A stretch of DNA of 64,000 nucleotides. Source: Leuctra nigra. Lineage: Eukaryota; Arthropoda; Insecta; Plecoptera; Leuctridae. The notes under the pieces were generated by a model. It ran no database searches. It saw only the letters and a program-made list of their open reading frames with translations, and had not been told where the DNA came from. Of the stretch, positions 35,513 through 47,185 are shown piece after piece (the stretch's first letter is position 1; each line of letters begins with the position of its first letter). A program made the translations under genes and the position numbers. The stretch lies in NCBI GenBank assembly GCA_934045905.1, contig CAKOGZ010000083.1, forward strand, positions 682,001 through 746,000, in the 5' to 3' direction.

Positions 35513-38500
35513 CCTACACAACGTTAAGCCGAGAAATGAAATAAAACACTTTTCGAAAATAATAGGCTTAACATTAACATGTAAAAAAAAATCTCCCCTC
35601 TGCCTCCTGGAGTCGCCCGACGTTGCCCGGTCAGATAATTTTATAATAAAGTTAGGTTAGGGTAGGTTAGCGAAGCGAGCGAAGCGAGCGTAGCTGACCC
35701 TTAACAAGCTTTAACCTACAGTGACAAAAAATTGATGAAAACCTATCAGGATTGTGCCCTTCTGCTTCTGAAGGACATAAACTAAGAAATGCGGCGTATC
35801 GGAGCGTCTGACAGAAAAAAGTGTTTCTGCACTTTTTAAGCCTCTCTCCATCATCTATATGGTGTATCATTTTCAGCTCTCTAAGAGTAATAGATTCGTC
35901 ACAAAATAGGAAACAAACAAAACTTTTTCAATATGACCTACTTCTAAAGTAACACCCCCCTGTTTTTATCGAATTTTCTTGATGCCTACACAACGTTATG
36001 CCGAGAAATGTAATAAAACACTTTTCGAAAAAAAATAGGCTTATAAATAAAATTATAAAAAAGAACACCACTCTGCCCCCTTGGAGTCGCCCGACGCTGC
36101 CCTGTCAGATTATTATATAATAAAGTTAGGTTAATACAGGTTAGCGAAGCGAGCGTAGCTGACTCATCACAAGCTTTAACCTCCATTGACTAAAAAATGG
36201 ATGAAAACCTAGGAAATGAGGAAAATCTAAGGAACATTGTTAATTGTTACATTGTTACCTTTGTAGGCTACCCTACATTGTTGGTCAATATACATTGACA
36301 AAAAAATGGATGAAAACCTAGGAAATGATGAAAATCTAAGGAACATTGTTAATTGTTACATTGTTACCTTTGTAGGCTAACCTACATTGTTGGTCAATAT
36401 ACATTGACAAAAAATGGATGAAAATCTATCGGGAGTGGACCCATCAGCTTCTGAATAACATGAACAGTTAATTCCGGCGAATCGGAGAGTCTGACATAAA
36501 AAAGTGTTTGTGCACTTTTTAAGCCTCTCACCATCTACTATATAGGGTAACGTTGTCAACTCTCTTAGAGTAATAGATTCGTCACAAAGTAGGAAACAAA
36601 TAAAAAAATATCAATATGAGCTACTTCTAAAGTGGCACCCCCCTATTTTTATCGAATTTTCTTGAAGCCTACACAACGTTATGCCGAGAAATGAAATAAA
36701 ACACTTTTCGAAAAAAAATAGGCTTATAAATAAAATTATAAAAAAGAACCCCACTCTGCCCCCTTGGAGTCGCCCGACGCTGCCCTGTCAGATTATTATA
36801 TAATAAAGTTAGGTTAATACAGGTTAGCGAAGCGAGCGTAGCTGACTCATCACAAGCTTTAACCTCCATTGACTAAAAAATGGATGAAACCTAGGAAATG
36901 AGGAAAATCTAAGGAACATTGTTAATTGATACATTGTTACCTTTGTAGGCTAACCAACATTGTTGGTCAATATACATTGACAAAAAAATGGATGAAAACC
37001 TAGGAAATGATGAAAATCTAAGGAACATTGTTAATTGTTACATTGTTAACTTTGTAGGCTAACCTACATTGTTGGTCAATATACATTGACAAAAAAATGG
37101 ATGAAAATCTATCGGGGGTGGACCCATCAGCTTCTGAATAACACGAACAGTTAATTCCGGCGAATCGGAGAGTCTGACATAAAAAAGTGTTTCTGCACTT
37201 TTTAAGCCTCTCACCATCTACTATATAGGGTAACGTTGTCAACTCTCTTAGAGTAATAGATTCGTCACAAAGTAGGAAACAAATAAAAAAATATCAATAT
37301 GAGCTACTTCTAAAGTGGCACCCCCCTATTTTTATCGAATTTTCTTGAAGCCTACACAACGTTAAGCCGAGAAATGAAATAAAACACTTTTCGAAAATAA
37401 TAGGCTTAACATTAACATGTAAAAAAAAATCTCCCCTCTGCCTCCTGGAGTCGCCCGACGTTGCCCGGTCAGATAATTTTATAATAAAGTTAGGTTAGGG
37501 TAGGTTAGCGAAGCGAGCGAAGCGAGCGTAGCTGACCCTTAACAAGCTTTAACCTACAGTGACAAAAAATTGATGAAAACCTATCAGGATTGTGCCCTTC
37601 TGCTTCTGAGGGACATAAACTAAGAAATGCGGCGTATCAGAGCGTCTGACAGAAAAAAGTGTTTCTGCACTTTTTAAGCCTCTCTCCATCATCCATATGG
37701 TGTTTCATTTTCAGCTCTCTAAGAGTAATAAATTCGTCACAAAGTAGGAAACAAACAAAACTTTTTCAATATGACCTACTTCTAAAGTAACACCCCCCTG
37801 TTTTTATCGAATTTTCTTGATGCCTACACAACGTTATGCCGAGAAATGTAATAAAACACTTTTCGAAAAAAAATAGGCTTATAAATAAAATTATAAAAAA
37901 GAACACCACTCTGCCCCCTTGGAGTCGCCCGACGCTGCCCTGTCAGATTATTATATAATAAAGTTAGGTTAATACAGGTTAGCGAAGCGAGCGTAGCTGA
38001 CTCATCACAAGCTTTAACCTCCATTGACTAAAAAATGGATGAAAACCTAGGAAATGAGGAAAATCTAAGGAACATTGTTAATTGTTACATTGTTACCTTT
38101 GTAGGCTACCCTACATTGTTGGTCAATATACATTGACAAAAAAATGGATGAAAACCTAGGAAATGATGAAAATCTAAGGAACATTGTTAATTGTTACATT
38201 GTTACCTTTGTAGGCTAAGCTACATTGTTGGTCAATATACATTGACAAAAAATGGATGAAAATCTATCGGGAGTGGACCCATCAGCTTCTGAATAACATG
38301 AACAGTTAATTCCGGCGAATCGGAGAGTCTGACATAAAAAAGTGTTTGTGCACTTTTTAAGCCTCTCACCATCTACTATATAGGGTAACGTTGTCAACTC
38401 TCTTAGAGTAATAGATTCGTCACAAAGTAGGAAACAAATAAAAAAATATCAATATGAGCTACTTCTAATGTGGCACCCCCCTATTTTTATCGAATTTTCT

Positions 38501-39560
38501 TGAAGCCTACACAACGTTAAGCCGAGAAATGAAATAAAACACTTTTCGAAAATAATAGGCTTAACAATAACATGTAAAAAAAAATCTCCCCTCTGCCTCC
38601 TGGAGTCGCCCGACGTTGTCCGGTCAGATAATTTTATAATAAAGTTAGGTTAGGGTAGGTTAGCGAAGCGAGCGAAGCGAGCGAAGCGAGCGTAGCTGAC
38701 CCTTAACAAGCTTTAACCTACAGTGACAAAAAATTGATGAAAACCTATCAGGATTGTGCCCTTCTGCTTCTGAGGGACATAAACTAAGAAATGCGGCGTA
38801 TCAGAGCGTCTGACAGAAAAAAGTGTTTCTGCACTTTTTAAGCCTCTCTCCATCATCCATATGGTGTTTCATTTTCAGCTCTCTAAGAGTAATAAATTCG
38901 TCACAAAGTAGGAAACAAACAAAACTTTTTCAATATGACCTACTTCTAAAGTTGCACCCCCCTGTTTATATCGAATTTTCTTGATGCCTACACAACGTTA
39001 TGCCGAGAAATGTAATAAAACACTTTTCGAAAAAAAATAGGCGTATAAATAAAATTATAAAAAAGAACCCCACTCTGCCCCCTTGGAGTCGCACGACGCT
39101 GCCCCGTCAGATTATTATATAATAAAGTTAGGTTAATACAGGTTAGCGAAGCGAGCGTAGCTGACTCATCACAAGCTTTAACCTCCATTGACTAAAAAAT
39201 TAATGAAAACCTAGGAAATGAGGAAAATCTAAGGAACATTGTTAATTATTACATTGTTTCCTTTGTAGGCTAACCTACATTGTTGGTCAATATACATTGA
39301 CAAAAAAATGGATGAAAAACTATCGGGGGTGGACCCATCAGCTTCTGAATATCATGAACAGTTATTTTCGGCGAATCGGAGAGTCTGACATAAAAAAGTG
39401 TTTCTGCACTTTTTAAGCCTCTCACCATCTACTATATAGGGTACGTTGTCAACTCTCTTAGAGTTATAAATTCGTCACAAAGTAGGAAACAAATAAAAAA
39501 ATATCAATATGAGCTACTTCTAAAGTGGCACCCCCCTATTTTTATCGAATTTTCTTGAAG
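35513..39560 (+). repeat. Irregular C-rich block (A-C-C-A-C-A''-B)
   Basis: Unit starts are A 35513, C 35985 (683 bp), C 36668 (683 bp), A 37351, C 37823 (683 bp), A'' 38506 (481 bp) and B 38987 (574 bp). This is the only place where two C units are adjacent. The C units at 35985 and 37823 share GGGAGTGGACC and GTGTTTGTGCAC; the one at 36668 is a different subfamily. A'' has three GCGAAGCGA copies. No period is evident inside this block. Confidence 0.9.
38663..38689 (+). repeat. GCGAAGCGA 9-mer, three copies (A'')
   Basis: Copies lie at 38663-38671, 38672-38680 and 38681-38689. The extra copy explains the 481-bp length of the unit starting at 38506. It is the only unit in the window with three copies. 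Confidence 0.92.
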
Positions 39561-41755
39561 CCTACACAACGTTATGCCGAGAAATGAAATAAAACACTTT
39601 TCGAAAATAATAGGCTTAACATTAACATGTAAAAAAAAATCTCCCCTCTGTCTCCTGGAGTCGCCCGACGTTGCCCGGTCAGATAATTTTATAATAAAGT
39701 AAGGTTAGGGCAGGTTAGCGAAGCGAGCGAAGCGAGCGTAGCTGACCCTTAACAAGCTTTAACCTACAGTGACAAAAAATTGATGAAAACCTATCAGGAT
39801 TGTGCCCTTCTGCTTCTGAAGGACATAAACTAAGAAATGCGGCGTATCGGAGCGTCTGACAGAAAAAAGTGTTTCTGCACTTTTTAAGCCTCTCTCCATC
39901 ATCCATATGGTGTATCATTTTAGCTCTCTAAGAGTAATAGATTCGTTACAAAGTAGGAAACAAACAAAACTTTTTCAATATGACCTACTTCTAAAGTTGC
40001 ACCCCCCTGTTTTTATCGATTTTTCTTGATGCCTACACAACGTTATGCCGAGAAATGAAATAAAACACTTTTCGAAAAAAAATAGGCTTATAAATAAAAT
40101 TATAAAAAAGAACCCCACTCTGCCCCCTTGGAGTCGCACGACGCTGCCCCGTCAGATTATTATATAATAAAGTTAGGTTAATACAGGTTAGCGAAGCGAG
40201 CGTAGCTGACTCATCACAAGCTTTAACCTCCATTGACTAAAAAATGGATGAAAACCTAGGAAATGAGGAAAATCTAAGGAACATTGTTAATTGTTACATT
40301 GTTTCCTTTGTAGGCTTACCTACATTGTTGGTCAATATACATTGACAAAAAAATGGATGAAAAACTATCGGGGATGGACCCATCAGCTTCTGAATATCAT
40401 GAACAGTTATTTCCGGCGAATCGGAGAGTCTGACATAAAAAAGTGTTTCTGCACTTTTTAAGCCTCTCTCCATCATCTATATGGTGTATAATTTTTAGCT
40501 CTCTAAGAGTAATAGATTCGTCACAAAGTAGGAAACAAACTAAATTTTTTCAATATGAGCTACTTCTAAAGTGGCACCCCCCTGTTTTTATCGAATTTTC
40601 TTGAAGCCTACACAACGTTATGCCGAGAAATGTAATAAAACACTTTTCGAAAAAAAATAGGCTTAAAAACAAAATTATAAAAAAGAACCCCACGCTGCCC
40701 CCTTGGAGTCGCCCGACGCTGCCCTGTCAGATTACTATATAATAAAGTTAGGTTAATACAGGTTAGCGAAGCGAGCGTAGCTGACTCATCACAAGCTTTA
40801 ACCTCCATTGACTAAAAAATGGATGAAAACCTAGGAAATGAGGAAAATCTAAGGAACATTGTTAATTGTTACATTGTTACCTTTGTAGGCTAACCTACAT
40901 TGTTGGTCAATATACATTGACAAAAAAATGGATGAAAATCTATCGGGGGTGGACATATCAGCTTCTGAATAACATGAACAGTTAATTCCGGCGAATCGGA
41001 GAGTCTGACATAAAAAAGTGTTTCTGCACTTTTTAAGCCTCTCACCATCTACTATATAGGGTAACGTTGTCAACTCTCTTAGAGTTATAGATTCGTCACA
41101 AAGTAGGAAACAAATAAAAAAATATCAATATGAGCTACTTCTAAAGTGGCACCCCCCTATTTTTATCGAATTTTCTTGAAGCCTACACAACGTTATGCCG
41201 AGAAATGAAATAAAACACTTTTCGAAAAAAAATAGGCTTATAAATAAAATTATAAAAAAGAACCCCACTCTGCCCCCTTGGAGTCGCCCGACGCTGCCCT
41301 GTCAGATTATTATATAATAAAGTTAGGTTAATACAGGTTAGCGAAGCGAGCGTAGCTGACTCATCACAAGCTTTAACCTCCATTGACTAAAAAATGGATG
41401 AAAACCTAGGAAATGAGGAAAATCTAAGGAACATTGTTAATTGTTACATTGTTACCTTTGTAGGCTAACCTACATTGTTGGTCAATATACATTGACAAAA
41501 AAATGGATGAAAAACTATCGGGGGTGGACCCATCAGCTTCTGAATATCATGAACAGTTATTTCCGGCGAATCGGAGAGTCTGACATAAAAAAGTGTTTCT
41601 GCACTTTTTAAGCCTCTCACCATCTACTATATAGGGTACGTTGTCAACTCTCTTAGAGTTATAAATTCGTCACAAAGTAGGAAACAAATAAAAAAATATC
41701 AATATGAGCTACTTCTAAAGTGGCACCCCCCTATTTTTATCGAATTTTCTTGAAG
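39561..41755 (+). repeat. HOR IV copy 1 (A-B'-B-B, 2195 bp)
   Basis: Unit starts are A 39561 (471 bp), B' 40032, B 40607 and B 41182 (574 bp). B' is a mosaic with a B front and an A-like tail. The A has AAAGTAAGGTTAGGGCAGG near 39697, and the B at 40607 has CTTAAAAACAAAAT near 40664 and CCCCACGCTGCC near 40689. Confidence 0.92.
40032..40606 (+). repeat. Mosaic B' unit (B front, A-like tail)
   Basis: The unit is B-like through TCTGACATAAAA near 40431-40440, including one 109-bp module. It becomes A-like from CTCTCTCCATCAT near 40464. The switch falls within about 27 bp that contain the conserved hairpin. The tail end is mixed: ATGAGCTACTTC and CTTGAAG are B-like while CCCCTGTTTTT is A-like. 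Confidence 0.87.
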
Positions 41756-43951
41756 CCTACACAACGTTATGCCGAGAAATGAAATAAAACACTTTTCGAA
41801 AATAATAGGCTTAACATTAACATGTAAAAAAAAATCTCCCCTCTGTCTCCTGGAGTCGCCCGACGTTGCCCGGTCAGATAATATTATAATAAAGTAAGGT
41901 TAGGGCAGGTTAGCGAAGCGAGCGAAGCGAGCGTAGCTGACCCTTAACAAGCTTTAACCTACAGTGACAAAAAATTGATGAAAACCTATCAGGATTGTGC
42001 CCTTCTGCTTCTGAAGGACATAAACTAAGAAATGCGGCGTATCGGAGCGTCTGACAGAAAAAAGTGTTTCTGCACTTTTTAAGCCTCTCTCCATCATCCA
42101 TATGGTGTATCATTTTAGCTCTCTAAGAGTAATAGATTCGTTACAAAGTAGGAAACAAACAAAACTTTTTCAATATGACCTACTTCTAAAGTTGCACCCC
42201 CCTGTTTTTATCGATTTTTCTTGATGCCTACACAACGTTATGCCGAGAAATGAAATAAAACACTTTTCGAAAAAAAATAGGCTTATAAATAAAATTATAA
42301 AAAAGAACCCCACTCTGCCCCCTTGGAGTCGCACGACGCTGCCCCGTCAGATTATTATATAATAAAGTTAGGTTAATACAGGTTAGCGAAGCGAGCGTAG
42401 CTGACTCATCACAAGCTTTAACCTCCATTGACTAAAAAATGGATGAAAACCTAGGAAATGAGGAAAATCTAAGGAACATTGTTAATTGTTACATTGTTTC
42501 CTTTGTAGGCTAACCTACATTGTTGGTCAATATACATTGACAAAAAAATGGATGAAAAACTATCGGGGGTGGACCCATCAGCTTCTGAATATCATGAACA
42601 GTTATTTCCGGCGAATCGGAGAGTCTGACATAAAAAAGTGTTTCTGCACTTTTTAAGCCTCTCTCCATCATCTATATGGTGTATAATTTTTAGCTCTCTA
42701 AGAGTAATAGATTCGTCACAAAGTAGGAAACAAACTAAATTTTTTCAATATGAGCTACTTCTAAAGTGGCACCCCCCTGTTTTTATCGAATTTTCTTGAA
42801 GCCTACACAACGTTATGCCGAGAAATGTAATAAAACACTTTTCGAAAAAAAATAGGCTTAAAAACAAAATTATAAAAAAGAACCCCACGCTGCCCCCTTG
42901 GAGTCGCCCGACGCTGCCCTGTCAGATTACTATATAATAAAGTTAGGTTAATACAGGTTAGCGAAGCGAGCGTAGCTGACTCATCACAAGCTTTAACCTC
43001 CATTGACTAAATAATGGATGAAAACCTAGGAAATGAGGAAAATCTAAGGAACATTGTTAATTGTTACATTGTTACCTTTGTAGGCTAACCTACATTGTTG
43101 GTCAATATACATTGACAAAAAAATGGATGAAAATCTATCGGGGGTGGACATATCAGCTTCTGAATAACATGAACAGTTAATTCCGGCGAATCGGAGAGTC
43201 TGACATAAAAAAGTGTTTCTGCACTTTTTAAGCCTCTCACCATCTACTATATAGGGTAACGCTGTCAACTCTCTTAGAGTTATAGATTCGTCACAAAGTA
43301 GGAAACAAATAAAAAAATATCAATATGAGCTACTTCTAAAGTGGCACCCCCCTATTTTTATCGAATTTTCTTGAAGCCTACACAACGTTATGCCGAGAAA
43401 TGAAATAAAACACTTTTCGAAAAAAAATAGGCTTATAAATAAAATTATAAAAAAGAACCCCACTCTGCCCCCTTGGAGTCGCCCGACGCTGCCCTGTCAG
43501 ATTATTATATAATAAAGTTAGGTTAATACAGGTTAGCGAAGCGAGCGTAGCTGACTCATCACAAGCTCTAACCTCCATTGACTAAAAAATGGATGAAAAC
43601 CTAGGAAATGAGGAAAATCTAAGGAACATTGTTAATTGTTACATTGTTACCTTTGTAGGCTAACCTACATTGTTGGTCAATATACATTGACAAAAAAATG
43701 GATGAAAATCTATCGGGGGTCGACCCATCAGCTTCTGAATAACATGAACAGTTAATTCCGGCGAATCGGAGAGTCTGACATAAAAAAGTGTTTCTGCACT
43801 TTTTAAGCCTCTCACCATCTACTATATAGGGTAACGTTGTCAACTCTCTTAGAGTAATAGATTCGTCACAAAGTAGGAAACAAATAAAAAAATATCAATA
43901 TGAGCTACTTCTAAAGTGGCACCCCCCGATTTTTATCGAATTTTCTTGAAG
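41756..43951 (+). repeat. HOR IV copy 2 (A-B'-B-B, 2196 bp)
   Basis: Unit starts are A 41756 (471 bp), B' 42227, B 42802 and B 43377 (575 bp). The first three units match copy 1 at an offset of 2195 bp, including the mosaic B'. The last B is a different variant: it has GGGTCGACCC near 43719 where copy 1 has GGGTGGACCC near 41522. Another B must have been exchanged into that slot. Confidence 0.91.
42227..42801 (+). repeat. Mosaic B' unit, second copy
   Basis: It has the same structure and switch point as the unit at 40032, displaced by 2195 bp. The mosaic therefore formed before HOR IV was duplicated. Its anchor region has GAAATGAAATAAAAC after an A tail, like the first copy. Confidence 0.87.
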
Positions 43952-45107
43952 CCTACACAACGTTATGCCGAGAAATGAAATAAAACACTTTTCGAAAATA
44001 ATAGGCTTAACATTAACATATAAAAAAAAATCTCCCCTCTGCCTCCTGGAGTCGCCCGACGTTGCCCGGTCAGATAATTTTATAATAAAGTTAGGTTAGG
44101 GTAGGTTAGCGAAGCGAGCGAAGCGAGCGTAGCTGACCCTTAACAAGCTTTAACCTACAGTGACAAAAAATTGATGAAAACCTATCAGGATTGTGCCCTT
44201 CTGCTTCTGAAGGACATAAACTAAGAAATGCGGCGTATCGGAGCGTCTGACAGAAAAAAGTGTTTCTGCACTTTTTAAGCCTCTCTCCATCGTCTATATG
44301 GTGTATCATTTTCAGCTCTCTAAGAGTAATAGATTCTTCACAAAGTAGGAAACAAACAAAACTTTTTCAATATGACCTACTTCTAAAGTGGCACCCCCCT
44401 GTTTTTATCGAATTTTCTTGATGCCTACACAACGTTATGCCGAGAAATGTAATAAAACACTTTTCGAAAAAAAATAGGCTTATAAATAAAATTATAAAAA
44501 AGAACCCCAATCTGCCCCCTTGGAGTCGCCCGACGCTGCCCTGTCAGATTATTATATAATAAAGTTAGGTTAATACAGGTTAGCGAAGCGAGCGTAGTTG
44601 ACTCATCACAAGCTTAAACCTCCATTGACTAAAAAATGGATGAAAACCTAGGAAATGAGGAAAATCTAAGGAACATTGTAAATTGTTACATTGTTACCTT
44701 TGTAGGCTAACCTACATTGTTGGTCAATATACATTGACAAAAAAATGGATGAAAACCTAGGAAATGATGAAAATCTAAGGAACATTGTTAATTGTGACAT
44801 TGTTACCTTTGTAGGCTAACCTACATTGTTGGTCAATATACATTGACAAAAAAATGGAAGAAAATCTATCGGGGGTGAACCCATCAGCTTCCGAATAACA
44901 TGAACAGTTAATTCCGGCGAATCGGAGAGTCTGACATAAAAAAGTGTTTCTGCACTTTTTAAGCCTCTCACCATCTTCTATATAGGGTAACGTTGTCAAC
45001 TCTCTTAGAGTAATAGATTCGTCACAAAGTAGGAAACAAATAAAAAAATATCAATATGAGCTACTTCTAAAGTGGCACCCCCCTATTTTTATCGAATTTT
45101 CTTGAAG
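43952..45107 (+). repeat. A-C pair (1156 bp)
   Basis: Unit starts are A 43952 and C 44424 (684 bp). The C is a private variant: GCGTAGTTGACTC near 44591, AAGCTTAAACC near 44612 and GGGTGAACCC near 44875. It keeps the TTGTGACATTG marker of the HOR II C units (near 44792), which suggests a shared origin. Confidence 0.9.
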
Positions 45108-47185
45108 CCTACACAACGTTATGCCGAGAAATGAAATAAAACACTTTTTGAAAATAATAGGCTTAACATTAACATGTAAAAAAAATCTCCCCTCTGCCTC
45201 CTGGAGTTTCCCGACGTTGCCCGGTCAGATAATTTTATAATAAAGTAAGGTTAGGGTAGGTTAGCGAAGCGAGCGAAGCGAGCGTAGCTGAACCTTAACA
45301 AGCTTTAACCTACAGTGACAAAAAATTGATGAAAACCTATCAGGATTGTGCCCTTCTGCTTCTGAAGGACATAAACTAAGAAATGCGGCGTATCGGAGCG
45401 TCTGACAGAAAAAAGTGTATTTGCACTTTTTAAGCCTCTCTTCATCATCTATATGGTGTATCATTTTCAGCTCTCTAAGAGTAATAGATTCGTCACAAAG
45501 TAGGAAACAAACAAAACTTTTTCAATATGACCTACTTCTAAAGTGGCACCCCCCTGTTTTTATCGAATTTTCTTGATGCCTACACAACGTTATGCCGAGA
45601 AATGTAATAAAACACTTTTCGCAAAAAAATAGGCTTATAAATAAAATTATAAAAAAGAACCCCACTCTGCCCCCTTGGAGTCGCCCGACGCTGCCCTGTC
45701 AGATTATTATATAATAAAGTTAGGTTAATACAGGTTAGCGAAGCGAGCGTAGCTGACTCATCACAAGCTTTAACCTCCATTGACTAAAAAATGGATGAAA
45801 ACCTAGGAAATGAGGAAAATCTAAGGAACATTGTAAATAATGTTACATTGTTACCTTTGTAGGCTAACCTACATTGTTGGTCAATATACATTGACAAAAA
45901 ATGGATGAAAAACTATCGGGGGTGGACCCATCAGCTTCTGAATATCATGAAGTTAATTCCGGCGAATCGGAGAGTCTGACATAAAAAAGTGTTTCTGCAC
46001 TTTTAAAGCCTCTCACCATCTACTTTATAGGGTAACCTTGTCAACTCTCTTAGAGTAATAGATTCGTCACAACGTAGGAAACAAATAAAAAAAATTCAAT
46101 ATGAGATACTTCTAAAGTGGCACCCCCCTATTTTTATCGAATTTTCTTGAAGCCTACACAACGTTATGCCGAGAAATGAAATAAAACACTTTTCGAAAAT
46201 AATAGGCTTAACATTAACATGTAAAAAAAAATCTCCCCTCTGCCTCCTGGAGTCGCCCGACGTTGCCCGGTCAGATAATTTTATAATAAAGTTAGGTTAG
46301 GGTAGGTTAGCGAAGCGAGCGAAGCTGACCCTTAACAAGCTTTAACCTACAGTGACAAAAAATTGATGAAAACCTATCAGGATTTACTTCTGCTTCTGAA
46401 GGACATAAACTAAGAAATGCGACGTATCGGAGCGTCTGACAGAAAAAGTGTTTCTGCACTTTTTAAGCCTCTCTCCATCATCTATATGGTGTATCATTTT
46501 CAGCTCTCTAAGAGTAATTGATTCGTCACAAAGTGGGAAACAAACAAAAAAATTTCAATATGAGCTACTTCTAAAGTGGCACCCCCCTGTTTTTATCGAA
46601 TTTTCTTAAAGCCTACACAACGTTATGCCGAGAAATGTAATAAAACACTTTTCGAAAAAAAATAGGCTTAAAAATAAAATTATAAAAAAGAACCCCACTC
46701 TGCCCCCTTGGAGTCGCCCGACGCTGCCCTGTCAGATTATTATATAATAAAGTTAGGTTAATACAGGTTAGCGAAGCGAGCGTAGCTGACTCATCACAAG
46801 CTTTAACCTCCATTGACTAAAAAATGGATGAAAACCTAGGAAATGAGGAAAATCTAAGGAACATTGTTAATTGTTACATTGTTACCTTTGTAGGCTAACC
46901 TACATTGTTGGTCAATATACATTGACAAAAAATGGATGAAAAACTATCGGGGGTGGACCCATCAGCTTCTGAATATCATGAACAGTTAATTCCGGCGAAT
47001 CGGAGAGTCTGACATAAAAAAGTGTTTCTGCACTTTTTAAGCCTCTCACCATCTACTATATAGGGTAACGTTGTCAACTCTCTTAGAGTTATAGATTCGT
47101 CACAACGTAGGAAACAAATAAAAAAAATTCAATATGAGCTACTTCTAAAGTGGCACCCCCCTATTTTTATCGCATTTTCTTGAAG
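45108..47185 (+). repeat. A-B-A-B block, copy 1 (2078 bp)
   Basis: Unit starts are A 45108 (471 bp), B 45579 (574 bp), A 46153 (459 bp) and B 46612 (574 bp). The two A units are different subtypes. The 459-bp one has a shortened AGGATTTACTTCTGC segment and GTGGGAAAC near 46533 where the other has GTAGGAAAC. The tail of the last B has ATCGCATTTTC near 47169, a variant that dominates from here rightward. Confidence 0.91.
46522..46538 (+). other. Weak CENP-B-box-like motif in the unit tail
   Basis: TTCGTCACAAAGTGGGA resembles the mammalian CENP-B box (TTCGTTGGAAACGGGA) at both ends, but it is one base longer and lacks the intact CGGG core. Other units have GTAGGA or CGTAGGA in place of GTGGGA, which is a poorer match. 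Every unit has some form of this tail segment. I consider binding unproven. Confidence 0.2.
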
